Assembly (NCBI GenBank): GCA_963742035.1
Contig: CAVUKH010000001.1
Coordinates: 744,001 to 808,000, forward strand
Source: Bog-473 sp963742035
Lineage (GTDB): Bacteria > Actinomycetota > Acidimicrobiia > Acidimicrobiales > RAAP-2
Length of the DNA stretch: 64,000 bases
Direction: 5' to 3'
The position numbers and the translations under genes were made by a program. Shown here one piece after another: positions 35,162-43,851 of the stretch (the first letter of the stretch is position 1; every line of letters begins with the position of its first letter). The notes beneath the pieces are model-generated. The model was not told the DNA's origin. It saw only the letters and a program-made list of their open reading frames with translations, and made no database searches.

Positions 35162-35457
35162 TGCATTCGTGGGACCGTTCGGGTGTGGGTCCCTCCTCCT
35201 GACAGCCACAGTGACGGACGAAGGTGCAGGGGAAGTCAATGGACCTTGGGCACGCTCTGAGAGCTCCATTGCGGATTCGTGAAAGCAACCCGTGTCAGGC
35301 AGGTGGCCGCTGTGAAGTCTGTGAAACCTGAGGCCGAGGTAAGAGGCTCCTCGACCTCGAACCCCCTTCGCGTCAACGGTTGCCGAGAGGGCCGCCAGTG
35401 ACCGCCGACAAGCGTATCGAGCTGATCAAATCGAGCTGATCAAAAGGAGGAGTCCGG

Positions 35458-35530
35458 TGGTCGGGACCGGCGTCGATCCGGTGACCTCACGCTTTTCAGG
35501 CGCGCGCTCTACCAACTGAGCTACCCGACC
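35458..35530 (-). tRNA. tRNA-Phe (GAA)
   Basis: Read on the minus strand, the 73-nt cloverleaf has a perfect 7-bp acceptor stem (GGTCGGG/CCCGACC), D-arm GCTC/GAGC, anticodon loop CTGAAAA with anticodon GAA, and T-stem ACCGG/CCGGT. The T-loop begins ATCGA rather than TTCGA. CCA is not encoded. It follows tRNA-Asp by 48 bases in the same direction. Confidence 0.93.
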
Positions 35531-35578
35531 GGGTAACCGGGACCGAGGACCGCTGCGGCCGGGCCTTGATCTCGGTGG

Positions 35579-35653
35579 CGGACCTGACGGGATTTGAACC
35601 CGCGACCTCCGCCTTGACAGGGCGGCGTGCACTCCGAGCTGCACCACAGGTCC
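35579..35653 (-). tRNA. tRNA-Asp (GTC)
   Basis: On the minus strand, the 75-nt cloverleaf has acceptor stem GGACCTG/CAGGTCC, D-arm GTGC/GCAC, anticodon stem CCGCC/GGCGG with loop CTGTCAA (anticodon GTC), and T-arm GCGGG TTCAAAT CCCGT. Discriminator G. CCA is not encoded. It is likely cotranscribed with tRNA-Phe. Confidence 0.94.
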
Positions 35654-35764
35654 GTGGCGACGATGGACGTCGTGCTCTCCGGTCGGGTGTGGGCCTCCCG
35701 TTGAGCAGCCCCCAACCCTAGTCGGTCCCGGATTCGGTCCCTCCTCGGGGACAGCACGGCCGAG

Positions 35765-36517
35765 CTACGGGGTGGCCGCCCGCAGGACCTTCACTCCCGC
35801 CTCGAACGCTGGGTAGTCGGCGGGGTCGAGGGCATCGGCCAGGGCCGCGGCGCAGAGCCGGTCGGTCATCGCCTCCGCCTCGTCGTGCTTACCCCGAATG
35901 GCGGACACGTCGGGGAAGGGTTCGGGCCAACCGAAGAACTTGGCTTGACCGTTGCCCTCGTTGGTCAAGATGGCCTCCAGCGGCGAGAGGCCGACTGCGG
36001 TCGTGGAGACAAGGTGCAATCCACCACGCCACTCCCGGAGCATCTGCATAAGTTGGGCGGCCCGACCCGCTGGGTGTTCTGAGCGGACGGCCTCGCGCCA
36101 GCCGGCGAAGAGGGGGATGGCAGACACGTCGACCCCGTCGACCAGCTTCTCGGCGACGGCGACGATGTCGTCGATCCCCTCCACCTCGCCGTAGTACTTC
36201 TCCCCCCACAGTCCGTGGGCCTCAGCCATGCGGGCCGCCGCCGTCGTGGCACCGGACACGCTCGCGCCTTCGACGTACATGGACCGTGCCGTCTTGGGCT
36301 CGAACCACCCGAAGGCCGACGTCGCCACGTCCGGACCGACGTCACCGAGCATGCCGCCTCGCCCGGAGAAGTAAAAGGCGAACGGGTTCGACCAACCCCA
36401 CTCCGCGGCCCAGTCGAAGACCTCCCGGCTCATGTAGATGGCCGTCCCCATGTCGTGGATCGGATCGTACGTTGCGCGCACCACGCAAGTCGCCGCGTCA
36501 GTGTCCCTTGCATCCAT
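35765..36517 (-). CDS. SCO6745-type protein of unknown function
   Basis: The 250-residue soluble helical protein contains PFAFYFSGRGGMLGDVGPDV near residues 45-64, the signature I associate with the SCO6745 family of actinobacteria. A further motif GGLHLVSTTAVGLSPLEAIL and a C-terminal AAALADALDP helix also fit. The biochemical role is not established. It stands alone after the tRNA pair, 50 bases before the next gene on the same strand. Confidence 0.75.
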   Translation of the reverse strand: MDARDTDAATCVVRATYDPIHDMGTAIYMSREVFDWAAEWGWSNPFAFYFSGRGGMLGDVGPDVATSAFGWFEPKTARSMYVEGASVSGATTAAARMAEAHGLWGEKYYGEVEGIDDIVAVAEKLVDGVDVSAIPLFAGWREAVRSEHPAGRAAQLMQMLREWRGGLHLVSTTAVGLSPLEAILTNEGNGQAKFFGWPEPFPDVSAIRGKHDEAEAMTDRLCAAALADALDPADYPAFEAGVKVLRAATP

Positions 36518-36567
36518 CGGGCCTCCCAGATCTGCTCGTTCGGGTCCGCGTTGGCCGCGGCTCTGCG

Positions 36568-37065
36568 TCAGTCGTCCCCGAATGGCGAGGGCGGCGTCAT
36601 CGTGATCCGGATGATCTCGCGCACGCCCGGAATGGTGCCCGCCACTGAGGCGACGAAGCGGACGAGCTCCGTCACCATCGCATCGAGATCGAGGACGAGC
36701 GGCGGATCGTCGGAAGGATCGACGTCGAGCTCCTCTTCGGTGACGACTTCAACGGTCGTCCCGCCCAGGCGACCAGCGAGGAGGCGCAGGGCGGAGGTCG
36801 AAGAGAGCGGCGTGCGGGAGTTGTCCATGATGCCGACCGCCTGCTGCAGCCCGGCCACCGCCTGCGCGATGCCGGTGGTGGCGAAGTCGACGCCGGTGGT
36901 GGCCAGGCCCATGCCACCTTCGAGCGGCTCGAGCAGCATCAAGAGGCGATCGATGCGCTCGGTCAGCGCATTGATTCCCTCGAGCGTGTCGATGGCCGCG
37001 CTGGGGAAGCGGATCAGCGCCCCAGGAAACCGGGTGATGGCCTCGAACAACGACGGTGATTCCAC
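36568..37065 (-). CDS. hypothetical protein with amphipathic helices
   Basis: Using the GTG start (ESPSLFEAITRFPGALIRFP) the protein has 165 residues. The long helical region (INALTERIDRLLMLLEPLEGG, then TTGIAQAVAGLQQAVGIMDN) resembles apolipoprotein-like or phasin-like amphipathic helices. An acidic patch (EEELDVDPSDDPP) and a C-terminal helix follow. The annotated ATG further upstream would add a Pro/His-rich leader I consider non-coding. The family is unknown; a lipid-granule or membrane-surface role is only a guess. Confidence 0.55.
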   Translation of the reverse strand: MESPSLFEAITRFPGALIRFPSAAIDTLEGINALTERIDRLLMLLEPLEGGMGLATTGVDFATTGIAQAVAGLQQAVGIMDNSRTPLSSTSALRLLAGRLGGTTVEVVTEEELDVDPSDDPPLVLDLDAMVTELVRFVASVAGTIPGVREIIRITMTPPSPFGDD

Positions 37066-37167
37066 CCCTTGATCATGGGCCGGATGGTGCAGGGTGTCCA
37101 GTAACCCCCGTGGCCACGGGCTCGGTTCATGGTGACGTGGTTTCCGGACGATGCCACAGGGCACGCC

Positions 37168-37848
37168 TCAGGGGAGCTCGGACTCGATGGCGGCTCGCAG
37201 CTCATCGAGCACCGGGCGACGTACCCGTTGCTTCGTCGTCAGGTGGGCGCGGCGGTCGAGTGAGGCGAGGTCCTCGGCTGCGGCCCGTGCGGCCCGGTCG
37301 AGGTCGGCGGCCGGCACCACGACGTCGAGCAGCCCGGCCTCCCGGGCCTCGTCGGGGTCGAACATGGTGCCGGTCACCGCGGCGTGATCGAAGCGCGCAG
37401 GGGTCAGACGATGCCGAGCGAGCACGACGGCGAACCACGGCAAGGTCAGCCCGATACGGACCTCGTTGAGGCCCAACCGGAAAGGTCCGGCGGCGCCGAG
37501 GCGCACGTCCGCCGCCATGAGGAGGAATGCGCCGGCCGGGAAGGCATGGCCGGTGCAGGAAATGGCCACCGGGGCCGGGAACGAGAGGATGCGCTCGGCC
37601 AGGGACGCCCCAAGTCTGAGCAGGGTCAGGACATCTTCGGGCGCCCCGCCGAGCGTCTGCAGGTCGAAACCCGCGCTGAAACACCCTGGCCGCCCTTCGA
37701 GCAGGACCACGGTCCCGTCCTGTTCGGCCTGGTCGAACGCCTCGTGGAGCGACCGCAGCATCGGAATCGAGAAGACGTTGACCTTGCCGTCGTCCATGGC
37801 GACCGTGCTGACCAGGTCTGTCCGGGTGTAGGTGACGGCGTCACGCAT
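37168..37848 (-). CDS. enoyl-CoA hydratase/isomerase family protein
   Basis: This 226-residue crotonase-fold enzyme has the first oxyanion loop GCFSAGFDL and the second GHAFPAGAFLLMAAD. The usual catalytic Glu pair is not evident (AGPFRLGLNEVRIGLTLPW holds one Glu), so it could be an isomerase or a specialised member. It is slightly short for the family (normally ~255), which lacks part of the C-terminal helical lid. It is divergent from a TetR regulator across a palindromic operator and is likely repressed by it. Confidence 0.87.
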   Translation of the reverse strand: MRDAVTYTRTDLVSTVAMDDGKVNVFSIPMLRSLHEAFDQAEQDGTVVLLEGRPGCFSAGFDLQTLGGAPEDVLTLLRLGASLAERILSFPAPVAISCTGHAFPAGAFLLMAADVRLGAAGPFRLGLNEVRIGLTLPWFAVVLARHRLTPARFDHAAVTGTMFDPDEAREAGLLDVVVPAADLDRAARAAAEDLASLDRRAHLTTKQRVRRPVLDELRAAIESELP

Positions 37849-37887
37849 GGTGCCCCCTTTCCGTCCGCATTGGTTATATTGTATCGA

Positions 37888-37906
37888 TGTTCCGGAACAA
37901 TGTTCC
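37888..37906. promoter_or_regulatory. palindromic operator between enoyl-CoA hydratase and TetR genes
   Basis: TGTTCCGGAACA is a perfect 12-base palindrome at 37888-37899. It is followed by A and another TGTTCC, so GGAACA-A-TGTTCC forms a second, overlapping palindrome. It sits in the gap between the two divergent starts, the classic place for a TetR-family operator controlling both genes. Confidence 0.6.
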
Positions 37907-37955
37907 TAAAATCCCTCTTTCGGGGCGAAATTCCTGGCTCCACACGGCGGGCCTG

Positions 37956-38558
37956 ATGCCGCGGACCAAGCAGCGAACCCCCGAACTGCGGGAACGGCTC
38001 CTCGCCGTTGCGGTCGACCTCCTCGCCGAGGAAGGAGCAGCCGGGTTGACGGCGCGATCATTGGCAGCTCGAGCGGAGACGTCGGCTCCCGCCCTCTACG
38101 AACTGTTCGGAGACAAGTCGGGGGTCGTTCGCGAGCTGTATTTCGAGGGATTCCGACTGCTGTCGAACGAGCTGTCCGTCCTGGCCGAGTCGCCCGACCC
38201 GGTTGCCGATCTCTGGACCCTGGCGGCGGCCTACCGTCGGTTCATCAGGGCCAACCGAGAACTGGCCGAGGTCATGTTCTCACGCCCCTTCGCGGACTTT
38301 TCGCCCGGATCCGAAGAGCTGGAAGCGACGAGTTCGGTCCGCCTGCTGATCGTGCATCGGGTGCGACGGTGCATTGAAGCCGGGCGCGTGCGCGGGGACG
38401 AGACGGACGTGGCCCACGTCCTGGTGGCACTGATCCAAGGCATGGCCTTTGCCGAAGCGGCCGGCCGCCTCGGAACCTCGACCGAATCCGTCGAGCGCCG
38501 CTGGCGATTGGCCATCAGCGCCGCGCTCAATGGATTCGGCGGCGGCGCCGAGCGGTAA
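37956..38558 (+). CDS. TetR-family transcriptional regulator
   Basis: The 200-residue protein begins with a TetR helix-turn-helix: LLAVAVDLLAEEGAAGLTAR, then AARAETSAPALYELFGDKSGVV. The remaining ~140 residues form the ligand-binding domain. I place the start at MPRTKQRTP; an upstream in-frame ATG (37887) lies inside the palindromic operator and would add unrelated residues. Divergent from an enoyl-CoA hydratase gene, so an acyl-CoA or fatty-acid-like inducer is plausible. Confidence 0.87.
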   Translation: MPRTKQRTPELRERLLAVAVDLLAEEGAAGLTARSLAARAETSAPALYELFGDKSGVVRELYFEGFRLLSNELSVLAESPDPVADLWTLAAAYRRFIRANRELAEVMFSRPFADFSPGSEELEATSSVRLLIVHRVRRCIEAGRVRGDETDVAHVLVALIQGMAFAEAAGRLGTSTESVERRWRLAISAALNGFGGGAER

Positions 38559-38583
38559 CTCGCGCTACGCGGGCCATGCGGCA

Positions 38584-38693
38584 TCAGCTCCGGAGGGTCT
38601 TGGCCGCCTTCGTGAGGAGGGATTGGTAGATGGTCGCCGGCAGTCTCGAGACGAGATCGATCACTTTGGCGTCCGGTCCGATGAGCGCGCGAC
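38584..38693 (-). other. out-of-frame C-terminal tail of the SDR gene
   Basis: The minus strand, one frame off, encodes RALIGPDAKVIDLVSRLP, then ATIYQSLLTKAAKTLRS and TGA at 38584. This matches the usual end of this SDR subgroup (a lysine- and leucine-rich helix). One base appears missing around 38690-38696. Confidence 0.65.
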
Positions 38694-39416
38694 CCGGTCG
38701 CGGCGGACGGCGGCAAGAATCTGTGTTGCTGCTCTGTCGGGACTGGTGATGAAGAATCGCTCGAGATCCCTCATGGCCTTGTCCGGATCACCGGCAACAT
38801 CACTGACGCTCGCGTTCCGACGCGTCTGACGAGCGATGTTCGTCTTGATGCCTCCGGGATGGATCGTCGTGACCGAGACGTTGGCGTCGTCGATGTCGAG
38901 CTCCATGCGCAACGTGTCGGAGAACCCGCGGACGGCGAACTTGGCGGCGTTGTAGGCGGATTGGGTGGGGACGCTGATCAGGCCGAAGACGCTGGAGACA
39001 TTGACGATGTGCCCCTCACTGGACTGCTTCAGGTACGGCAGGAATGCCTTCGATCCGTACACCACGCCCCAGAAGTTGATGCCCATCAGCCATTCGAAGT
39101 CCTCGTACGACATCGACTCGACCGTGGCGACGAGTGCGACACCGGCGTTGTTGATGACGAGGTTCACCCGCCCGTGATCCCTCACGACGCAGTCCGCCCA
39201 GGCGTACACGGCATCCCGATCCGCGACGTCCAGACGCTGGGAGGTGGTCTTGATCCCGAAGCCCTCGCACTGCGCCACCGTGTCGGCCAGGCCGATGTCG
39301 TCGATGTCGCTCAACGCGAGATGCGCCCCCCGCCGCGCCAGGGCGGTCGCCAGGGCGCGTCCGATGCCCGAACCCGCCCCCGTGATTGCGGCGACGCGGC
39401 CTCGGAATTCCCTCAC
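38661..39416 (-). CDS. SDR family oxidoreductase with frameshifted C-terminus
   Basis: The 251-residue product carries the SDR motifs ITGAGSGIGRAL, NNAGVALVA, a catalytic Ser in NVSSVFG and YNAAK. The reading frame ends in ARSSDRTPK, which is not family-like. Shifting one base near 38690-38696 gives RALIGPDAKVIDLVSRLP and so on, the expected C-terminus (see 38584-38693). The core enzyme is intact and may still work. It lies 19 bases downstream of the Baeyer-Villiger monooxygenase gene on the same strand; such SDR/BVMO pairs oxidise an alcohol to a ketone, then insert oxygen. Confidence 0.85.
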   Translation of the reverse strand: MREFRGRVAAITGAGSGIGRALATALARRGAHLALSDIDDIGLADTVAQCEGFGIKTTSQRLDVADRDAVYAWADCVVRDHGRVNLVINNAGVALVATVESMSYEDFEWLMGINFWGVVYGSKAFLPYLKQSSEGHIVNVSSVFGLISVPTQSAYNAAKFAVRGFSDTLRMELDIDDANVSVTTIHPGGIKTNIARQTRRNASVSDVAGDPDKAMRDLERFFITSPDRAATQILAAVRRDRVARSSDRTPK

Positions 39417-39435
39417 TGCGAGTCATCCACCGATC

Positions 39436-40947
39436 TCACGATGCGACCGGCTTGAGGGCACCGCGGGCCTCTGCCGAACGAGAGAACTCCATGACGGGGT
39501 CGTCGACGTCGCTCATCTTCAAGGCGCGGTAGTCGCGCAGGTAGCTCTGGTGGACCTTCCAGGGGTGCGTCGTCCCTTGCTGCGGCAGCAGATGGGCCGA
39601 ACGCTGGATGTACCCCGAGGTCAACCCCAGAATCGGACCGGAGGCGGTGGAGGCGTCCCGGTTTCGTGCCACGCACCGAGAGAGCCCGCGTGCACGCATG
39701 TGGTTCAGCAAGCGGCACACGTAGTCGCACGTCAGGTCGCACTTCAGCGTCCAGGACGCGTTCGTGTACCCAATGGCCAGCGCCAAGTTCGGCACACCCT
39801 CGAGCATCATTCCCTTGTAGGTGAGTCGGGTCGCTGGATCCACTGGCTCCCCGTCCACACTGAGGGAGATGCCGCCCAGGAAGAGCAGTTCGAGCCCCGT
39901 GGCGGTGACGATGATGTCGGCCTCGATCTCGTCGCCCGAGGTGAGGAGCAGGCCCTTCTCGGTGAAACGCTCGATCCGATCGGTGACCACCGAGGCGCTC
40001 CCGTCCGAGAGCGCCTTGAACAGGTCTCCGTCCGGGACGGCGCAGAAGCGCTGGTCCCACGGGTCATAGCGGGGCGTGAAATGGGTGGCGATGTCGTACC
40101 CCGGCGGCAGCTGACGCTCCAATCCCTTGGCCAGCATCCGTCGAACCAGCTTGGGGTACTTCCGGCTCAGTTGGTAGAAGGCCTGGGTCAGGACCGCATG
40201 GAACCATTTGGCGGCGATACCGGCCTGTTTGCCCGGCAGGACCTTGCGCAGCAGCGCCACCACCGGGCTCTTCTCCGGTAACGAGGCGATATAGGTAGGG
40301 GATCGCTGCAGCATGGTGACGTGCGCAGCCGACCGGGCGAGCGCCGGTACCAGCGTGACGGCTGTCGCTCCACTACCGATGACCACGACCTTCTTTCCGG
40401 CATAGTCCAGCCCTTCAGGCCAGGCCTGTGGGTGCACGACGAGGCCGGCGAAGTCGGACATACCCTCGAAGTCCGGCAGGTAGCCGTGGTCGTAGCGGTA
40501 GTAGCCGCTGCAGGAAAAGAGGAAGGAAGCCGTCGCCTCGATCGTCTCGGCGGTGTCCGTCGCCTCCGCCGTGATGTGCCAGAGCGAGTCGGTCGAGGAC
40601 CAGTCGGCCACGGTGATCCGGTGATTGAACCGAATGCGGGCATCGATTCCGGCTTCTCTGGCGGTGTCCTTGATGTACTGCAAAATCGAGTCGCCGTCCG
40701 CAATCGACTTCTCCCCGTCCCACGGTCGGAAGGAATAGCCAAGAGTGTGCATGTCCGAGTCGGACCGTATGCCCGGATAGCGGAAGAGGTCCCAGGTGCC
40801 CCCGATGGCGTCGCGTGCCTCGAAGATGGCGTAGTCGGCCCACGGGCACTCGGTCTGGAGATAGTGGCCGGCACCGATACCCGACAGTCCCGCACCCACG
40901 ATCACGACGTCGAAATGCGTGGCGCCCACAGTGGTGGTTGGTTCCAT
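39436..40947 (-). CDS. flavin-containing Baeyer-Villiger-type monooxygenase
   Basis: The 503-residue protein has an FAD motif VGAGLSGIGAG (residues ~18-28) followed by EARDAIGGTWDLFRYPG, and an NADPH motif VVVIGSGATAV (~187-197). The type I BVMO fingerprint F-x-G-x3-H-x3-W-P is complete at Phe166 to Pro177 (FAGLVVHPQAWP). It uses NADPH and O2 to turn ketones into esters or lactones. Start at MEPTTTVGA; the upstream open frame is shadow. An EthA-like role in activating thio-drugs is a known family property. It forms a pair with the SDR just downstream. Confidence 0.9.
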   Translation of the reverse strand: MEPTTTVGATHFDVVIVGAGLSGIGAGHYLQTECPWADYAIFEARDAIGGTWDLFRYPGIRSDSDMHTLGYSFRPWDGEKSIADGDSILQYIKDTAREAGIDARIRFNHRITVADWSSTDSLWHITAEATDTAETIEATASFLFSCSGYYRYDHGYLPDFEGMSDFAGLVVHPQAWPEGLDYAGKKVVVIGSGATAVTLVPALARSAAHVTMLQRSPTYIASLPEKSPVVALLRKVLPGKQAGIAAKWFHAVLTQAFYQLSRKYPKLVRRMLAKGLERQLPPGYDIATHFTPRYDPWDQRFCAVPDGDLFKALSDGSASVVTDRIERFTEKGLLLTSGDEIEADIIVTATGLELLFLGGISLSVDGEPVDPATRLTYKGMMLEGVPNLALAIGYTNASWTLKCDLTCDYVCRLLNHMRARGLSRCVARNRDASTASGPILGLTSGYIQRSAHLLPQQGTTHPWKVHQSYLRDYRALKMSDVDDPVMEFSRSAEARGALKPVAS

Positions 40948-41117
40948 CAGGCCGTTTCTCCGATCAGCTCGTGGTTCAAGGCCCTGGTCCCCGACCGACC
41001 TGTCCCCCCCCGATTCCACCAGGCCGGCGGTCTGGCCGTCGCCGGGTGGAACCCGGTGGCGGCTGTGGTCCTCCAGCTGGTCCGGGGGTCCTTCGATCAC
41101 CCTGATTCATGACCCTG

Positions 41118-41130
41118 ACGTTAACGTTAA
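41118..41130. promoter_or_regulatory. palindrome upstream of the exporter, likely MerR operator
   Basis: ACGTTAACGTTAA contains two overlapping perfect 10-base palindromes (ACGTTAACGT and TTAACGTTAA), ending 10 bases before the exporter GTG. The ACGTTAACGT core resembles MerR-type operators I recall, such as LiuR sites. The MerR gene follows the exporter directly. Confidence 0.5.
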
Positions 41131-41140
41131 ACTTCTCCGG

Positions 41141-42937
41141 GTGAGCACGACCACGCTGACCAACGGCAAGAGCCCGGTCCCGACCCCCGTGCGGGCGGCA
41201 CCCGTCCCGTCCCGGTACCGGTGGATCGCGCTGGCGACCGTGACGCTGGGCACCCTGATGGTCTTCATCAACCAATCCATCGTCCTCATTTCGCTACCGG
41301 ACATCTTTCGCGGCATTCAGCTCAACCCGCTCACTCCGGGCAATACCGGCTATCTGCTCTGGATGCTGATGGGATTCACGGTGGTCCTCGCGGTCCTCGT
41401 GGTCACCCTCGGTCGCGTCGGGGACATCTTCGGCCGGGTCAAGATCTTCAATCTCGGCTTCATGGTGTTCACCGCCTTCTCGCTCCTGCTGGCGGTGACC
41501 TGGATGACCGGGACATCGGCCGCCATATGGCTCATCGCCATGCGGATCGGCCAAGGAGTCGGCGGGGCCATGCTCTTCGCCAACTCATCGGCCATCATCA
41601 CCGACGCATTCCCCGCCGACAAGCGTGGGCTCGGACTGGGCATCAACAACACGGCAGCGATCGCCGGCTCGTTCGTCGGGCTCGTCCTCGGCGGGGTGCT
41701 GGCGCCCCTCCAGTGGCATCTCGTGTTCCTGATCTCGGTGCCCTTCGGCATCCTCGGCACGCTCGTCGCCTACACGAAGTTGCAGGAGAGGGGAGTCCGC
41801 ACACCGGCCAAGATCGACTGGCTGGGGAACATCACCTTTGCGGCCGGCCTCATCCTCGTCCTGATCGGCATCACCTATGGGCTGCTGCCCTACGGCGGCC
41901 ATTCCATGGGCTGGACGAATCCCAAGGTGCTGATCGAAATCCTCGGCGGCGTGATCGTCTTGTTGATCTTCGGCTTCGTCGAGACACGGGTCAAGCAGCC
42001 GATGTTCAAGCTCTCCCTCTTCCGCATCCGTGCCTTCTCGGCCGGCAACGTGGCCAGTTTCCTGGCTTCACTGAGCCGGGGCGGCCTGATGTTCATGCTG
42101 ATCATCTGGCTGCAGGGGATCTGGCTTCCGTTGCACGGGTACAGCTTCTCCGAGACACCCTTGTGGGCGGGCATCTACATGATCCCGTTGACGGTCGGAC
42201 TGCTGGCGGCTGCGCCTCTGAGCGGCATGCTGGCGGACCGCTATGGCGCCCGGCCGTTCGCCACGGGTGGGCTGGTACTCGCCGCGCTCACCTTCATCCT
42301 CCTGAGCCTGCTGCCGGTCAATTTCTCCTACGTCGGCTTCGCGGCACTCATCTTCTTCAACTCCGTGGGGATGGGCATGTTCATCGCGCCGAACCAGACG
42401 GGGATCATGAACAGCCTGCCGGCGAATCAACGCGGCGCCGGAGCGGGAATGGCCGGGACCTTCAACGCGTCGGCCCAGGTCCTCTCCATCGGGATCTTCT
42501 TCAGCCTCATGATCCTGGGCTTGGCCTCGACGCTTCCGTCAGCGCTCTATCACGGCCTCACGGCCCAAGGCGTCAGTCCGGCGGTCGCGACCAAGGTGTC
42601 GCACCTCCCCCCGGTGGGAAGCCTCTTTGCCGCCTTCCTGGGTTACAACCCGATGCAAGTCCTCCTGGGTCACGCCGAGCTTTCGCAGCTGCCGCACTCC
42701 ACCGCCCAGTATCTGACCAGTCGCCAGTACTTTCCCCACCTGATCGCGGGCGCCTTCTCAAAGGGACTGACCGAGGCCTTTTCCTTCGCGGCGGGAGCGT
42801 GTCTGCTGGGAGCCGTGGCTTCCCTCCTCCGCGGGGGCAAGTACCACCACGAGGATGCCCGAGTCGACGAGTCGCATGACGACTGGGTCCCCGCCCAGGA
42901 GGCCGTGGCCGAGACCGAGTCCTTGGTGGTGGACTGA
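41141..42937 (+). CDS. MFS multidrug exporter (DHA2-like)
   Basis: The 598-residue protein has about 14 helices. The motifs are VFINQSIVLISLPDIFRGIQ after helix 1, GRVGDIFGRVKIF (motif A) and NTAAIAGSFVGLVLGGVL (motif C). A large loop near the end (~residues 465-535) is longer than usual. The GTG start (STTTLTNGK) follows a palindromic operator. The MerR-family gene begins 8 bases after its stop, so the regulator probably senses the exported compound and controls both genes. Confidence 0.88.
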   Translation: MSTTTLTNGKSPVPTPVRAAPVPSRYRWIALATVTLGTLMVFINQSIVLISLPDIFRGIQLNPLTPGNTGYLLWMLMGFTVVLAVLVVTLGRVGDIFGRVKIFNLGFMVFTAFSLLLAVTWMTGTSAAIWLIAMRIGQGVGGAMLFANSSAIITDAFPADKRGLGLGINNTAAIAGSFVGLVLGGVLAPLQWHLVFLISVPFGILGTLVAYTKLQERGVRTPAKIDWLGNITFAAGLILVLIGITYGLLPYGGHSMGWTNPKVLIEILGGVIVLLIFGFVETRVKQPMFKLSLFRIRAFSAGNVASFLASLSRGGLMFMLIIWLQGIWLPLHGYSFSETPLWAGIYMIPLTVGLLAAAPLSGMLADRYGARPFATGGLVLAALTFILLSLLPVNFSYVGFAALIFFNSVGMGMFIAPNQTGIMNSLPANQRGAGAGMAGTFNASAQVLSIGIFFSLMILGLASTLPSALYHGLTAQGVSPAVATKVSHLPPVGSLFAAFLGYNPMQVLLGHAELSQLPHSTAQYLTSRQYFPHLIAGAFSKGLTEAFSFAAGACLLGAVASLLRGGKYHHEDARVDESHDDWVPAQEAVAETESLVVD

Positions 42938-42944
42938 GGTGGCC

Positions 42945-43436
42945 GTGTCGACGCAGCGCACTGCGGCAGCGACGCCCGCACCGAAGGACGGCGGGGACGC
43001 CGGTATCCGTATCAGTGATGCCGCGACGCGGGTCGGCGTCTCGGCTCGGACCCTGCGCTACTACGAGGAGCTCGGCCTGCTCGCGCCTTCGCTGTACACC
43101 GCGGGGGGTGAGCGTCGCTACACGCCAGAAGACCTGGCCCATCTGCAGCGGATCCTCGAGCTACGGGAAGTGCTCGGCATGAACCTCGAGGAGATCCGCG
43201 AGTTCCTGGCTCTGGAGACGCGGCTCGACGAACTCCGGGCCACATACCGTGCCACGAAGGGTGCGACGAGCGGGAAGGCGCGCGCCGAACAGAAGGCCAC
43301 ACTCCAGGAGGCTCTCGTGCTCAACGAGTCGTTGGCCGAACAGATCAGCACAAAGCTGGCCCGTATGGATGGCTTCCGCTCCAAGTTGCGCAGCGATGCC
43401 CAACGGTGCCGGGACCTCTTGACCGAGCTGGAGTAA
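42945..43436 (+). CDS. MerR-family transcriptional regulator
   Basis: The 163-residue protein has a MerR N-terminal domain (IRISDAATRVGVSARTLRYYEELGLL, then RRYTPEDLAHLQRILELREVLGM) and a long coiled-coil helix (residues ~75-155). No metal-binding Cys is seen, so it is probably a drug- or small-molecule-responsive type. GAGG five bases before the GTG at 42945 decides that start over an earlier GTG. Follows the exporter by 8 bases; likely autoregulates the pair through the ACGTTAACGT site. Confidence 0.86.
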   Translation: MSTQRTAAATPAPKDGGDAGIRISDAATRVGVSARTLRYYEELGLLAPSLYTAGGERRYTPEDLAHLQRILELREVLGMNLEEIREFLALETRLDELRATYRATKGATSGKARAEQKATLQEALVLNESLAEQISTKLARMDGFRSKLRSDAQRCRDLLTELE

Positions 43437-43465
43437 GGCCGGCGGTTTCCAGACAGGCTGCGACA

Positions 43466-43487
43466 ACGTTGCGTACGCTGGCAACGT
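43466..43487. promoter_or_regulatory. inverted repeat over the TfoX-domain gene start
   Basis: ACGTTGC, 8-base spacer GTACGCTG, GCAACGT: a perfect 7-base inverted repeat that ends on the GTG start of the next gene. It could be an operator or an mRNA hairpin hiding the start. Confidence 0.35.
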
Positions 43488-43821
43488 GGCGTATGACGAG
43501 GATCTCGCCCAGCGCATCCGGTCCATGGTGGCCACCGAGCGCCACCTCACCGAAAAGAGGATGTTCGGCGGCCTCGCCTTCCTCGTAGGGGGAAACCTGG
43601 CGATTGCCGCCAGCGGCCAAGGGGGCATTCTGGTCCGAGTCGGCACGGAACGCTCGGACCGGCTCGTCGCGACGACCAAGGCGTCAGTGGCCGTCATGCG
43701 CGGCCGGCCCATGTCGGGCTGGTTGAGGGTCGCTGCCGACGACGTCAGGACCACGCGCCAGCTGGCCAAATGGGTCGATCTCGGGGTCGGCTTCGCGCGA
43801 TCACTGCCAACGAAGCGATAA
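43486..43821 (+). CDS. TfoX N-terminal domain family protein
   Basis: The 111-residue protein contains EKRMFGGLAFLVGGNLAIAA and RPMSGWLRVAADDV, the core of the TfoX/Sxy N-terminal domain. Stand-alone short versions are common in actinobacteria and have no known competence role. GTG start inside an inverted repeat. Same strand as the MerR gene but 49 bases away, so it may have its own promoter. Confidence 0.8.
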   Translation: MAYDEDLAQRIRSMVATERHLTEKRMFGGLAFLVGGNLAIAASGQGGILVRVGTERSDRLVATTKASVAVMRGRPMSGWLRVAADDVRTTRQLAKWVDLGVGFARSLPTKR

Positions 43822-43851
43822 TCCGGTCTCCACCATGAGACGCGCCGCCTT

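Noticed and set aside
35417..35444. Two copies of tcgagctgatcaaa near the tRNA-Phe 3' end, considered as an attachment site
   Set aside because: They are adjacent 14-mers not matching the tRNA sequence, and no integrase or element is nearby.
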